The notes: generated by a model not told the origin, from the letters alone. A DNA stretch of 64,000 nt from Chrysophaeum taylorii (GCA_029834535.1 JAQMWT010000138.1:62001-126000); one strand, 5' to 3'; positions 9,690 through 21,239 are shown, counted from the first letter of the stretch. A program made the numbers and translations.

Positions 9690-10386
9690 TCAAACTTGGC
9701 AGTTGTGTAGTTCCATCAAACGCAAAAAATGCGATGGACTCCGATGCACCCGGTGGTAGTATTCGATTAGTAGTAGAGTCTTTAAAGGTCGACAGCTAGT
9801 AGTACGACGTGGGGAGGGTTCTTATTAATGGTCGTCTGCTAAGAGGGGCAGGGCTGCGGAAGGTTTTGGTGCGTGGTGTCGAGGATGCGGGCGTCGAGAA
9901 TGGGCAGTCCGGCGGCGGTGCCGAAGGAGGGGGGCAGGGGCGGCGACTTGCGAGAAACAAGACATCAGGGGCGGAGGCGAAGATGGCGAAGTCAGGAGAT
10001 CACTGCGAAAGGGAACCAGGCCGCCAAACAGGCGGGGAGGATGGCGTGAGGGCTGCATCTGCGCAAGCCGATAGAATGGCATGCCAAGCGCGGAGGAAAC
10101 GCCAACGAGCGGCATTTATGTGAAATGTTACGAAAGCTCGGAAACGGGAGGGCCAAGTCCGGTGTAAGCGCCAACGGGCGATGAAGTTGATCGCGGTTGG
10201 TAGCCAGCCAGAACACGAAAGGGGGTGCGTCGCGCGCGGGAAAAAAAAGAAAGGAACCGCGTGATGAACATGCGCGACGTAGCCAGAGCACAGATGCGGT
10301 ATTACTATGATGGCAAGCAGTCTCCAAGCTCAAAGAGCCAGAATAGAAGCCAGTTACTCAATCGCAAGACACCCCCCAAAAAAAAA
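9690..10386. other. intergenic region without recognised gene
   Basis: Includes TTTAAAGGTCGACAGC near 9782 and CTGCTAAGAGGGG near 9838, pieces of the box found at the left of the Helitron copies, and a purine-rich tract near 10236. It ends in a C6A11 run at about 10372-10388 just outside or at the edge of the inverted-repeat transposon. No coding region is supported. Confidence 0.5.
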
Positions 10387-10412
10387 AAGCGCCGTGGGTA
10401 GGGTCGGATAAG
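10387..10412 (+). repeat. left terminal inverted repeat
   Basis: Made of AAGCGCCGTG directly followed by GGTAGGGTCGGATAAG. Both blocks have exact reverse complements at the right end, where they are separated by nine bases. Confidence 0.75.
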
Positions 10413-10537
10413 AAAGCTCAAAACTAGGCCCTAGCCTACATTTCGAACACCAAACGAGAAACCCTCATTCAAAAGTGGATTGTCTCAGGCTATGTTTCAA
10501 ACATAGCTTGCAAAATCACAAAATCGGCGTTCCGCCC

Positions 10538-13500
10538 ATGGAATCGGCCGAAACGAGCAAAGAGTCGGCCCCGGGTCCTTCTGTAACCCCTGTGGACCCT
10601 TCGGTCCCGCTGAGTTGACGAAAGTGTCGAAAAAACCCGCTGCCAAACGTCAACGGCGAAAAAACCTCTTGAGGGGAGAGTGCGTGTGCTGCGTAGCGAG
10701 GCTCGACGCCGACGAGACGGCCAGGGGCCAGCCGCTCGACCTGGAGCGACTCCTGAATATCGAGGGCGAGCTGCCCGACAAGTTCTACGTGTGCTCGAAA
10801 ATGTGCCGGGACGACTTCACCCCGAGCAAGCTACACACGACGAAGGGCGCGAAGGCCGTTCTCGCCCGGATCTCCGCGTCGCTAACTAGGACTCTCAAGA
10901 CAACCATCCGCAGCGGGGACGAGGTCCTCATCGAGCACGACTTCTCGGCGGGGCACAACATCCAGGGCGGCAACGGCGTTGTCCTGGGCCTAATCTACAA
11001 CAACACTGTGTGTCGGGTCGAGTCATACGATGTGAAAACGATTCAGCAGGGAGAGATCCGCGTCCCGTTCTCCCACGTCAAGGCCAAGCCCGACAAGGAG
11101 AACGACACCCCCCCGATTCGGCGACTACCACCCGGACGGCCAGCGCGTCCGACGCTTGGATCGAGTGGGTCATCGGTTATCTCCACACTGTCGTCGTCGT
11201 CGGACTCGAATGTGCGGATCTCGGAGCTCGAGAAGGAGGTGTCGAAACTCCGGAGCACGGTCGACAAGCTCACGGCGGCCAAGACGGCTCAGCACTCTCG
11301 CTCTGTCACCGCCGAACGCGAGACGAAAGAAGCCCACGCCGACGCCTTCGCCGCGGAAATGGCGGCCGCCAAGGCAGACGCGGCGCGTCTCGAGGCCAAG
11401 TGGAAGTACGAGGACGAGGTCCGGGATGCCGCACGTCGGGAGGCACGACTCCAGGTCCGCATCGAACGCCACCAGGCCTCCAATGAGAAGCAGCGCAACC
11501 GCGATGCCGCGAGGCTGCAGCGAGCCATCGACGAGCTCAACGCGACCAAGGCCCAGTCGAACGAGGCGGCGAGACAGGCTGCGGCGGCGGCCGAGTTTCG
11601 GGAGAGGAACCGACTGAAGAAATCGGACCCTCGGGCCATGCGACAACTCAAGAACAATTACGCCGCCCTCAACCAGGAAGCGAAGCAAATGGAGATAAAG
11701 CTCGCGGCTGCCGAGGACCGCGTCCAGGCCCGGGAGGAGGAGATCGAGCGGCTGCGGGAGCGGGTCGCGGTCCTCGAGAAGCAGAACGCCGAAGTGTGGG
11801 TACCGCGGAAGCCGTCCGGCAAGGGATCCGGCAAGGGCACTCCGTGGGACTCGAAGCTCAGGGTGCTGTGTATGAAACTGCTCGCCTCGCGGGTTGCGCC
11901 TGCGGAAATCCCCGAGGTCCTGGTCTCGGTCGTCGAGGCGGTCGTTGGCCCGGAGCGAGTGCGCGACATGGAGCTCCCGTCCGCACGCTTCATTCGCGAC
12001 CTGCGCTCCGAGATGGGTGTCCTTCACGAGGCCGCCGTCGCCCTCGCCGTGGGATACGGTGACGTCGTCGACGCGGCGACGGACGCGTCGCCGCTCGACG
12101 GCAAGGAGATCGCGACTACCCAACTTCGCGTCACACGCGGCGGCGTGACGGAGAACTGGACGCTTGGCGCGAGCGAGATCTCCGACCAGAGCGCGCCTGG
12201 CGAGGCCAAGGCGATCAACGATCGGTTTGGTGACCTGAATCGAGCGCTCCAGCTCGTTAATCAAGTTTACCAGGAGCTCTACGGAGCCGACGCTGCTGCG
12301 GAGGCGCTCCCGGCCGCCGGCAGCGCCGGCGTGCAGAATCTCGCCGGCCGGGCCATCGTTACCGACAACGCCTCCGCCGCCATCGCATCGGTCCGCGAGC
12401 TCCAGGAGCATGTCCTCGCGGCGGTGCAGAAGGAGATCGGGGAAGAGCTGTGGAATTTGATGACGCAAGACGAGCGCGACGCGAAGACTCGTGTCTTTCA
12501 CGGGAACTGCCAGCGACATCTCGGTACGTCGTGCCGTCCCACCAGCAATTTGTTGAGCAGGCAACACATGGCTCGACGGCGGCGCCGCCGAGGAGGCCAA
12601 GATGCTCGACACGCTGCTGAAGGATAGCATCGAGAGCTCGGAGGCGAAGCACCTGCGCCTCACCGGCGAGTTGAACAAGGTCATTCATGCCTTGTCCAAG
12701 TGTATCGGCGAGGGCGTGGATCGCTACGGGAAGGGCTTCGGGACCCCTCTCCGGGCATTCCTCGAGGAGAAGCACCCGTCGGAGCTCTACCTCACGCTCG
12801 GCCGCACGGACAAGGGGACGCGGCAGGACGCGTGCACCAACGCGGCCTGGGTCATCTTCCACAACCTCCCGTTTCTCGTCGAGTTCCTCGAGAACGCGAG
12901 CTACGCGCCGCAGAACATCCTCAGGAACAACCTCTTCTCGACCTTGTCCTCGCAGGAGGTCGCCGGAGCCATTCGAGCCCGAGCGATCATCGACGACAAG
13001 CTCACGGTGCCTTTCCGATTTTTCGCCGCATCGGACGCCCTCGAGGGTTGGTCGGTTCTCGACATGGCGGGCGTTCTCGAGCGAGTGCATGCCTTCTTCC
13101 ATGTCTGCCAGGATAATCCACAACTCGTTGCGACCGCCGGTTACGAGGCCCTCGACACTGAGATCGCCACCTACGCCCATTTCCTCGAGACGCGGGCCGG
13201 GTCGGCGAAGCTGTCCGTCGACGGCCAGTCCACGATCCGCGACGTCGCGGCCGTTCGGGCGCGGCTCTACGCTCCGACTGACACCAATGATCCAGAGGCC
13301 AAGACCATGCTCGACGCGCTCCGGGCCTGGGGCCGCGGCATGCGCCGCACGTTCGAGGGGGGGCAGTCTATGCGCTACGTCGGCGACGGCGACCTCGCGG
13401 CGGTCAACCAGACGTCGGAGCTCCGGAGGGCCTTCGACGGCGCGCGGCGGAACTCGAACGAGGTCGAAGGCGAGTTTGGCGTATTGAAGTATTACAACGC

Positions 13501-14683
13501 CTCCTACGTCAACATGAGCGTCGTGAACTGCGTCGGGGTCGTCGCGTGCCAACGGGACCACATGTTCGACCGGGCCGCCACGAGTTTTACGACCAAGCGC
13601 CGGCGACGCGTCGCCGACGAGGTCGCTGGTCGAACGACGACGAAGGCTCGAATGCGCGATCGAGTTGGTGGAGGACGTCTCGCCACGCTCGGCGACGACT
13701 TTCGAGGAGTGTTGATGGAGGCGGCTCGTCGTGGTCGGCAGAACCACAAGGAGCAGGCTGCCGCGCGCGCGGAGGCGGCGAAGGAGCACCATCGCCGTCG
13801 CGCCGCCGCGTTCGTCGAGAAGGCCCTCGAGCGCCAGGTGAACGACTACGCCAAGGCCCAGGAGGCCATGAAAGTCAAGCCTGTCGTCGACGAGCAGGCC
13901 CTCGTCGGGAGGACCCTACTCTCGACGGTCAAGAAGCGACTTGATGCGGCACTTAAGCAGATCTCGAGCGACGCTGCGCGGTCGAAGGTCCTCAAGGAGA
14001 ACATCGACAGGTACGTCGTCGGCATGGGCATGGGCGACCTCAAACCCAAGTCCTACACCTCGGACAAGGACCCGACGATCGGCTCGGCCGGTTCCAAGGC
14101 CAACATCGAATTCCTCACCGCGCACCTCGAGTACGTCTACGAGCAGATCAAGACCAACTCCCGCGAGTTGGTCGCCGAGGCGGTAGTCCCGGGCGAGCGC
14201 CGACGGCAGCTGCCAGTGCTCGGGACCGCGACGGCCCAGCGTCTCGAACTCGACGCGAGGCGGCACTTGAGCGTTGACGAGCTCAAGGCCAAGGTTGAGG
14301 AGTGCCTCGCCTTTCGCCATCCGAGGAAGCGGACGCGGACGAGTGGCCGCTCGAAGCTACCGACGATTGACGTGGCGTTGGTCGGGTCACGCGTCGAGGT
14401 TCTCTGGGAGTTGTCGGGGCACCCGGGCTGCTACTGGATGCCCGGCACCATCGAGGCGGTATCCGACGAGAACTCCAAGGACGGTCGCAAGAAACTCGGG
14501 CTGGGTTGGATCTTCGTTTCCTATGACGACGGTTTCAGCGGGTGGCTCCTCGCGAACCGCCCCACCTTCTTCAACGGCTCCAAGCCGGCTTCCTGGCGCT
14601 TCGTGTCCGAGGACAACGAATACGACGACGACGACGAGGAGGAGGAGGACGCGATGGACGTCGACGACGACGACTACGCATAG
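10538..14683 (+). CDS. transposase-like protein, zinc/Tudor/coiled-coil/DDE-like, two or three exons
   Basis: The first main exon runs open from about 10615 to 12523. A 37-nt intron (12524-12560, GTACGT...GAGCAG) joins it to a second exon ending TAG at 14681-14683, giving FHGNCQRHLGNTWLDGGAA across the junction. No ATG precedes the zinc-like segment (ECVCCVARLD ... YVCSKMCRDDF) in its frame. The ATG at 10538 fits only if 10583-10614 (GTAACC...GAG, 32 nt) is removed, so the start is uncertain. Order: Cys cluster; SH3/Tudor-like segment; coiled coil of about 200 residues; ATDASPLDGKEI (near 12076) and IVTDNASAAIAS (near 12355); ANSNEVEGEFG-like RRNSNEVEGEFGVLKYY (near 13450). The two Asp and one Glu are plausible DDE residues. 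A C-terminal Tudor/Agenet-like part (VGSRVEVLWELSG ... FVSYDDGFSGWL) ends in an Asp/Glu-rich tail. Likely the transposase of the surrounding element; inferred from motifs and the inverted repeats. Confidence 0.65.
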
Positions 14684-15047
14684 CTGCGTTCGCGGGCCCC
14701 GACGCCGGTCTCCCGAGGATGCCCGGAAAGACGAGGACACTAGAACTGGCCCCAGCGAACAAAAGGCGCCGTCTAAACGCCCACACGACCCTCATTGGGC
14801 CTACGGACATTCCCGATGCGCCGGTTGTTGTATTTGGAGCCGATGGCGTCGTGCAGAGTAGAGCCACCTAGGCCCCCGCCTCCACCGAGGCGCCAAAATA
14901 CCTCACTCCCAAGTAGATTCGCCAAATCGGCAGCTACGGACTTCGTTCCAAGATAAAATCGGCACCATTTTGGGTCAACTTGGCGACGGACAAAAAAGCC
15001 CGCCAATCCTTGGGGATTTTCGGCCCCGGCGCGGGACCCCCGAGTTC

Positions 15048-15082
15048 CTTATCCGACCCTACCGTGGGCATGCACGGCGCTT
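15048..15082 (-). repeat. right terminal inverted repeat
   Basis: CTTATCCGACCCTACC, nine unmatched bases, then CACGGCGCTT. It mirrors the left end of the element at 10387-10412. Confidence 0.75.
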
Positions 15083-15669
15083 GATGTACTCAACTCAAGA
15101 TATGCAGGAGCCACGCGAGCGACCTGCCTCCCTGTGCTGAGAATCCCGATTCGAAACCACGAGATACGATCGCGCCCCGACCATTCGAGATCTCGCGAAC
15201 GCGAACCGGAGGATGGTGGTGGTGGTAGCACAATAGTAGTATAGAAGAGACGACAACCGCCGGTGCTCACTTGACGCGGGGGATCGCACGAAGCAGAAGG
15301 AGCGTCCGCAACGAATCGTGGAGAGAAAGGCGCTGCGGGTGAAGAAAGCGGGGAGGGTCAACGCGCGCGGGACGCGCATCTAGCTCCAAATAATAGAGAG
15401 CGCGAGTGCTGGTGCTGCTGTGAAGAGAAAAGAGAGACTAGTCTGTGATACGGTGCCGTGGAAAGGAGTGTGCGACATCGCAAGAGTGCAATAGACAGGA
15501 GGGGAGCCGCGGGGGCACGCTGTTTTGTGATAAAGTCCGTCGCTTCGCATAAGCGCATCGTCGTTGTTATTGCTTTTGTTCTTGTTGTTGGTGTGGCAGC
15601 ACAGGTCACAAATAAGAGAAAATATAAGAGGCGAGAAGCTCGAGGCCAGCACATGAGGAAAATCGGAGT
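15083..15669. other. intergenic region right of the transposon
   Basis: Includes GATGGTGGTGGTGG near 15211 and several purine-rich stretches; probably 3' flank of the VDAC gene. No coding region is supported on either strand. Confidence 0.5.
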
Positions 15670-16547
15670 CTAGCCGATGGTGAGGGAGGCGCCGAGGGCA
15701 GGCTTCGCGTTGATGTCAGCGTACTTGGAGGTAGCGCCGACCACGAGCGTCGCGTCTTTGCCGAGCTTGTTAATGTAGACGAGGCTGAGGGTGTCCTTGG
15801 TGGTCTTGGCGCCGAGCGTGACGGAAGGGGCGAGGCCGTACTTAAAGCCGACGGTGGGTTCCTTCTTTTCGGTATCGATCGACGCCGCGAGCGTTAGCTT
15901 TGGAATTGGGCACCACATGAGAGCGAACGAAAACATCTTCTTCGACGAGTAGAGGACCGATCCGAAGATGCTGCTCAAGGAATAGCTCAACCCGGCGCTA
16001 TATGAGATGGCGCCGCCGTTGAGCGAGTAGGTCGCGTCGCATCCGACGAGAGCAAACCTGCCGCAAAGGTGACGGGGGTTCGCCCGTTTTACTCACTTGA
16101 TGGGGGAAGTCATGAAGGATCCCGCGACCTTCTTCTTGTCGGCCGCGGCGGTGAGCGTGTAAGCGGGGGTCTTGAACTCGGCCGAGCCGGACGTCGTGTT
16201 GATGTCGAACGGGTCGCCCTTGGCCTTGAATTTCACCCCTTCGACCTGTTTCGACGCCTCGAAGCTCAGACTGTTGCCCTTGAGTTTGATCTTGTCGAAG
16301 ACGACGCCCGAGTACGGCTCCTTGTACTTTGCCGTGAGCGTCCCTTCGACGCCCTTGGCGCCCTTAACCTCGTCCTCGACAGTGAATGAGATGGGCATCG
16401 ACGCCGGCGCGCTTTTGACCTACACGCCGACTCACCACGTTTGCCGCAACAAGTCAATCGTGCCTTGAGGAGGTACTTGCTCGTGTAGTCGTCGTTGAGC
16501 GCGTCTAGCGCGGGCTTCATGAGGTCGCCAAAGACCGGGGGTGCCAT
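15670..16547 (-). CDS. VDAC: mitochondrial outer-membrane porin (VDAC), three exons
   Basis: VDAC forms the beta-barrel through which metabolites cross the mitochondrial outer membrane. Three exons on the minus strand (16464-16547, 16097-16419, 15670-16057) give 264 residues, close to the usual 280. The N-terminus MAPPVFGDLMKPALDALNDDY matches the porin start (a short amphipathic helix). Alternating beta-strand patterns follow (VEGTLTAKYKEPYSG, GVKFKAKGDPFDINTTSG, PTVGFKYGLAPSVTLGAKTT) and the protein ends KPALGASLTIG. The intron at 16058-16096 is GT-AG (39 nt). The intron at 16420-16463 (44 nt) must be GC-AG (GCACGA...TGTAG) for the frame to continue KYLLK-VKSAPASM; none of the GT sites inside keeps the frame. 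Family is firm; the first junction is inferred. Confidence 0.85.
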
Positions 16548-17634
16548 CGTCGCTCGTGTTCTCTTTCGACGGTCCTGACCCAAACCCTTGTTGATGAATG
16601 ACGAGACGTCATGCATCGTCAGAGATTGCCAGTGCAACAAAAACACCACCAACTGCTTCCCGTGGCCCACGGCTTCCCGCTGATCTTGCGTTGCTCGACG
16701 CGACCACGTCTAGATGTTCAACGTATTCGCATAAGTTGCTTGGGCCACCGCTTCGGGCGGCATCGTAACCGCCAACCGACCGCCAACCGACCGACCACTT
16801 GGATCGCGGCCGCCGCCGGCAATTTCTTCGAGCACTCGATGATCCTGCACGGCGAAGAGGATGCGATGCCAACGCGCGATCGTATCGCGCAAGTTGCGCC
16901 GGTGCATCTCGTCATACTCGGATATTCGTCGTTCGGATATTGACGCGTGCGACCTTGCCTCGTAAATATCGCTTTTTGTGTGCCAACGCCCGTGCCCACG
17001 CCTGCCATGTCGGCAAACTCTCGGACAGCTACCATTGGTATATATGCAGGGGGTTCTTTCTTTCGCGCGTCCCAAAATAACTGCGTAGCGGTGGGTCTAT
17101 AGCAGACTCCTTGGCGAACAACGCGACAGACGGCGTCTTAGAGATGAGGAATGCCGGTGTGAATGAAGCTGACCGCCACTATTTTTCTCAGAAACCGACC
17201 GCGTATTCCCTCGCTCTCCGTCAACGGTGTCGTTGAAATCAAAAATCGGATATACGACGATGCCATCAACCTACATGTCAATAATATTGGGCCCTCGCTC
17301 TCGACTTCGGCGCACTCTTCATCGTTCGATGGATACAACTTCACCACTCTCTCCTTCGGCTGGTCGCTTCTAACCGGGGAAACCGAGGCCGACGAAAAGT
17401 CGCAACGACTGCATGGCATGGTGTGCGCCCAAGTCGGGATTCCTCCCTGTGGCTGGTTTTGGACTGCGAGCTCTGTGACGAGCTAATCTGAACACTGATT
17501 GGTTCGTTTAGCTAGTCACGCGTCAGCACCAGCCTATGAGAGGCCAGAATAGCTCGTCACACGTCAGCATTTTGCGGCGTGCTGCTCAAGACTTTTTGAC
17601 GAGCAAGCAACATCGACCGACCACTGACCGAACG
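16548..17634. other. 1.1-kb region without recognised gene
   Basis: Short open frames occur on both strands (for example 17163-17486 plus) but show no domain, no good codon bias and no splice pattern I can support. Direct duplication of ACCGACCGCCAACCGACCGACC lies near 16770-16797. The 3' part is probably the promoter of the gene starting at 17635. Confidence 0.4.
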
Positions 17635-18779
17635 ATGTCTCGGGGGAGGGACCATCAGCAGCGAAAGCGCCGCACCAACGAAGAGATTGAACACGACAAG
17701 CGTGCTGAGGAGCAGCGGGTAGCTGAAGCAAAGGCGACGCTGCAGAAAGTCGAAGGGCCTTCTTTTGGCAGAGACCAGCTGCGAGGAAACGAGCCAAGTC
17801 CGTCAGGGACAACGGTGGAGTGCGTGACGACGAGGACGACGTACACAATGAGGTGATGTCAGAAGCAGAGCCGGTCAGGCCAACTCCTGGAAGTACCAAC
17901 CCGATTGACCTCTACAGCGACATGACCGATGTGAATCCAAGCAATTTGTGTGGACTCGGCGCCTTCGACCTGCAAGAGTGCAGAGCTCTAGCGTCGGGTT
18001 TTGTACCGATAGCAACCAATCGCGAAGGCATCATCCCGGGCGAGCTCCTGCGCGAATGGACAACTATGTCTCGTTCGGCTGGCCGTCGCTCTTGGCGCCA
18101 AGGAACTGTCCTCCGTCCTGCGGAAGCCGACACGACGCTCTCTTCGGTGCGAATGGGCGACTCGGTAGTCGACCTCTTGTTGGCCCCGTCGCACTACAGG
18201 GATTGACTTGGCGTCGCGGCTTCGGAAACGCCCCCTTGGTGTCAGATCGTGCGCAATGCGGATTTCGCCGACATGATGCGCAGTCTTATCGACGAGCAAA
18301 TGACGGAATGTGGACGCCGACGGCAGAACGAGGTGGGCGAATGGCACTGCGGCTACCGCGTTAGCGTGCGGCAGGTTCTCCTGAAGCGCGGTATTTGCGT
18401 CGACTCAATCACTGTCGCGCAAGTCGAGATGGCGCGCGATGTGGCTGCAAGAGGATTGGAGGACAACCCTGGCGCCATCGTCAAGCTGTCACTCAACCCC
18501 AACTTTGCGGAGCACGTTGCAAGGAGGCCGTCGGATCTTCATGCCGTCGACTGCACTCAGCCCTGCGACTGCCACTACTGGTTCGTCGGCGGCACCGACT
18601 CTCGATGGACGGTCTAGTCACAGGCCAATGTTTACTCGACTTCGCTTTTGGACATCACTGTTCGGAGATTCGACGCTGATGGGACCTTCGAAGACGTGCC
18701 GATCAGTCGCTGCACACCGAGTCCGGAAGACCTGGTTTTTGAGCACGACGGCAGAGTTCACTGCGCGTCCTGGGTTTAG
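17635..18779 (+). CDS. unknown protein, predicted four exons
   Basis: Not recognised. The gene appears as pieces in two frames; removing three short GT-AG introns restores one frame: exons 17635-17718, 17772-18164, 18246-18584, 18624-18779; introns of 53, 81 and 39 nt, the first with a CCTTCTTTTGGCAG acceptor. The result is 323 residues. The N-terminus is basic and charged (MSRGRDHQQRKRRTNEEIEH), the middle has LYSDMTDVNPSNLCGLGAFD, and the third exon has ADFADMMRSLIDEQMTECGR and a Cys-rich CTQPCDCHYWF. The stop codon TAG (18777-18779) lies inside GGGTTTAGGAGTAAACTC, the start of a dispersed repeat, so the original 3' end may have been cut off. Alternatively the locus is a pseudogene with a frameshift and two stops. 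Confidence 0.4.
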
Positions 18780-18870
18780 GAGTAAACTCAAAGGTTAGCA
18801 AACGTGCGCTGATCAAAGCAGCTTAGATTGGCGGGGGTGAGAGCGTCGGGCTGAAAGGAGAGTGGGGTTA
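18772..18870 (+). repeat. dispersed repeat family, copy b
   Basis: GGGTTTAGGAGTAAACTC, AAAGGTTAGCAAACGTGCGC, TGATCAAAGCAGCTTAGATT, GGCGGGGGTGAGAGCGTCGG in order. It supplies the stop codon of the preceding predicted gene. Confidence 0.8.
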
Positions 18871-19264
18871 GCGTCGAACTTGAGCAGGCTGCCATTACAG
18901 TACATAGACGGCTACCCGCAGCCTGGTTCTGCGCTCGCAACGAGTGGCACTTAGTGCTAATTCTCGCGAGTGCCGCATTGACTGGAGGCAGATAGTGCGC
19001 AGGCTGATAGGGCGCGAGAGAGCGACGAGGTACGAGCTCGACCCATCAGCGTCGAGACGAGGACGAACTTCCTACTCCTTTCTTTTCGCATACCGAAACA
19101 GCAAAATTTCTACAGCTCGCGCTATAAAACCAAATTAGGCAGCCGCCGGAAGGAAAGACGTTTAGTTAAAACCCCAAGCTAATTATTCCCCAGGGCTCCG
19201 TGCGGACGTGTGTCGACCGCGACCATGGACACACCTCGTCCGACGCAGGCGCACACCGCGTCAA
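18871..19264. other. intergenic, no gene recognised
   Basis: About 390 bases between the dispersed repeat and the dehydrogenase stop codon. It contains GCTATAAAACCAAATTAGG near 19121 but no coding evidence. Confidence 0.4.
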
Positions 19265-20309
19265 TCAGGGATCGGGGGCGACCCGGATCTGCACCTTGAT
19301 GGTACCTTTTTCCGCAGCTTTCTTGACGGCTTCCTCCGCCTGCTCGAGCGGGAATGTCGCAGAAATAAGCGGTGTGAGGTCAAGGCCCTGATTGAGGAGC
19401 TCGAGGGCTGGTTCGAACGGGCCGCAGCGCGAGCCGATGACGCGGAGCTCGTCGATAACGAAGGGCGCCGTGTTGAAGTCAGCACCGGCGGCGCAGGTGC
19501 TCTTCAAGCAAATCGTGCCCAAGGGCTTGCAGAGCTGTCGAGAAACGTCCATACCTGCGTGGACAGCAATGGTGAAAACTCCTGGCACCGGATTTAATTT
19601 AACCTGCGGGCGAGCCGGTAGCATCAACGACGACGTCAAAAGTGGCCGCGCGGTCGGGCAGCGCGTCCGTCGAGAGCATCTTGTCGATCGGCGCTCTGAC
19701 AAGGTCCATCTTCTCGTGGTGTCGGCCGAAGAGCGTGGTTCCTTTTTTGACGTGTCGCCCCAGGACCTCGGAAATCAATATGCCGAGCTTGCCATCGCCG
19801 ACGACGGCGACCTCGTCGTCGTCGCGGACCAAGCCTTGCTCAAGAATCCGGAAGGCCGCGGCGAGGGGTTCCGCGAAGGCCGCGTTCTCGGTCGAAACCC
19901 CTTTGGGCACGACGTGCAGGTTGACCGCGGGCAGCGTGAGCCACTGCGCGTACGTGCCGTGCTTGTCGAGGATGCCTAACACGGTTCGCTTCGGACAGTG
20001 GTTCCGCGCGCGCGTGCCGCCTCCTCCGCACGTCCCGCAACTGCGACACGCCAGGTTGATCTCCCCAACGACGCGCTGCTTGGCGAGATGCTCGAAGCCG
20101 TCGGGCGCATCCTCGCACACGCCCACGAACTCGTGCCCGACGATCCCGGAGAACCCCATGTAGCCCTTCAAGATCTCGAGGTCCGTGTTGCAGACGCCAG
20201 CGATTAGCACTCGCACCAGCGCCTCGCCCGCCTTCGGCTGAGGAACCTCGGCTTCCCGAATTGACGCCGATGATCCGTCCACCCAAAACGACAGCATCGA
20301 GGAGTGCAT
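19265..20309 (-). CDS. zinc-containing alcohol dehydrogenase family (MDR) oxidoreductase
   Basis: Medium-chain dehydrogenase/reductase using NAD(P)H, with catalytic and structural zinc. Two exons (19604-20309 and 19265-19554) with a 49-nt GT-AG intron join as TGSPAGMDVSRQLC, giving 331 residues. GVCNTDLEILKGYMGFSG and VGHEFVGV hold the catalytic-zinc Cys and His-Glu pair. The structural-zinc loop CRSCGTCGGGGTRARNHC has four Cys. The Rossmann part reads EVAVVGDGKLGILISEVLG. I start at the ATG at 20307-20309 (MHSSMLSFWVDGSS); the bases upstream (TTTCTTTGGATGCAG) resemble a splice acceptor, so a 5' UTR or leader intron is possible. Similar proteins include TM0436-type and threonine-dehydrogenase-like MDRs; the substrate cannot be told. 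Confidence 0.88.
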
Positions 20310-20492
20310 TTTCTGCATCCAAAGAAATGAGGAAAATTTACAATCCACGAAGTTTCTTTCACTTGTGAGAACTGAAATGGGGATGTGAGAACTATAATGG
20401 GGACCTCACTAGCGATAAGGGAATGACGTAGGGATACTGGATACGTGGTGCAGGGGTAAGTGTCATAGCTTCCTCACATCACTAGTTCGAAA

Positions 20493-21233
20493 CTAGGAAA
20501 CACGCTTGTAGCCAGGAGCTTGTATAGGATTTAAAGCCCAATCGGCGTCACAGTAGATATAAAATTGTTGCCATTTGGAGCCATCAATAGTCAAACACAA
20601 GTGGCGTGAGCCGTGCAGATACCTCAGAATATGACGAACGTATGTCCAGTGCTTGCGACCAGGATTATTACCAAAACGGCAAGCTTGAACGACTTGAAAC
20701 AGAAAATCAGGTCTCGTCATAATAACAATGAACAGTACAACTCGAACAGTGCCTCGATAAGGTAAACGCTGCTGCATATAATGCCATTCCGGAGAGTTAA
20801 TTTGCGGACAAGAATCAGCTAACAGATGAACACCTGGCTGTCCTGGTGTTGAAGCAACTTGAGAAGGGCCCAGACGCGCAACCACCTTAAGCAGATCATT
20901 GATAGCTTTGGTCTGCCGTAATTGAATCGTGCGCGTGTGGCGGTTGCGAAATATCTCAAAACCAATAAAGCCAGAAGCTGAACCCAGTTCTTTAACATCA
21001 GAAGGTGAATGAACACGTGTCCGAAGGAACACAACAAGACGCTTGTAATGATGAGAGTAAGCTCGATCAAAAGACACTAGCATATCATCTACAATCACAA
21101 TCAACATGATGACAGCCTGCATTTGAACGTAAAACAAATATAAGCAGCGATCAGCGTCAGTTGCCACAAAACCGAAGTCAGTAAGAATCTTATGAAGGAG
21201 GATATTCCAGCTACGACTAGCTTGATGAGTACC
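20493..21233 (-). pseudogene. Copia retrotransposon fragment A (RT to start of RNase H)
   Basis: On the minus strand the frame begins KYGTHQASRSWN (the RT YGLxQASRxWN motif), passes VIVDDMLVSFD (the catalytic VDD region), TRPDFLFQVVQACRFGNNPG and WTYVRHILRYLHGSRHL, and ends just after IYCDADWALNP, the start of RNase H. A TAA lies directly before the first motif. It is truncated at both ends and no LTR is seen. It lies 6 bases from a second Copia fragment in the same orientation. Confidence 0.85.
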
Positions 21234-21239
21234 ATACTT

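Larger units (their letters stand above)
10387..15082 (+). mobile_element. DNA transposon with terminal inverted repeats and transposase-like gene
   Basis: The sequence GGTAGGGTCGGATAAG at 10397-10412 is matched exactly by its reverse complement at 15048-15063. A further outer pair, AAGCGCCGTG at 10387-10396 and CACGGCGCTT at 15073-15082, is also inverted, with nine extra bases on the right. If the inner 16-mers are the ends, they are flanked on both sides by GTG (10394-10396 and 15064-15066), a possible 3-bp target duplication. If the outer 10-mers are the ends, no duplication is evident. Inside lies one large gene with DDE-like motifs (10538-14683). The element is as GC-rich as the host genes. 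Superfamily is not recognised. Confidence 0.75.

Noticed and set aside
11170-12684. 504-codon minus-strand frame inside the transposase gene
   Set aside because: Antisense of the coiled-coil/DDE-like exon; no motif of its own.
17163-17486. 107-codon plus-strand frame as a gene
   Set aside because: No domain or codon bias; overlaps a similar-length frame on the other strand.
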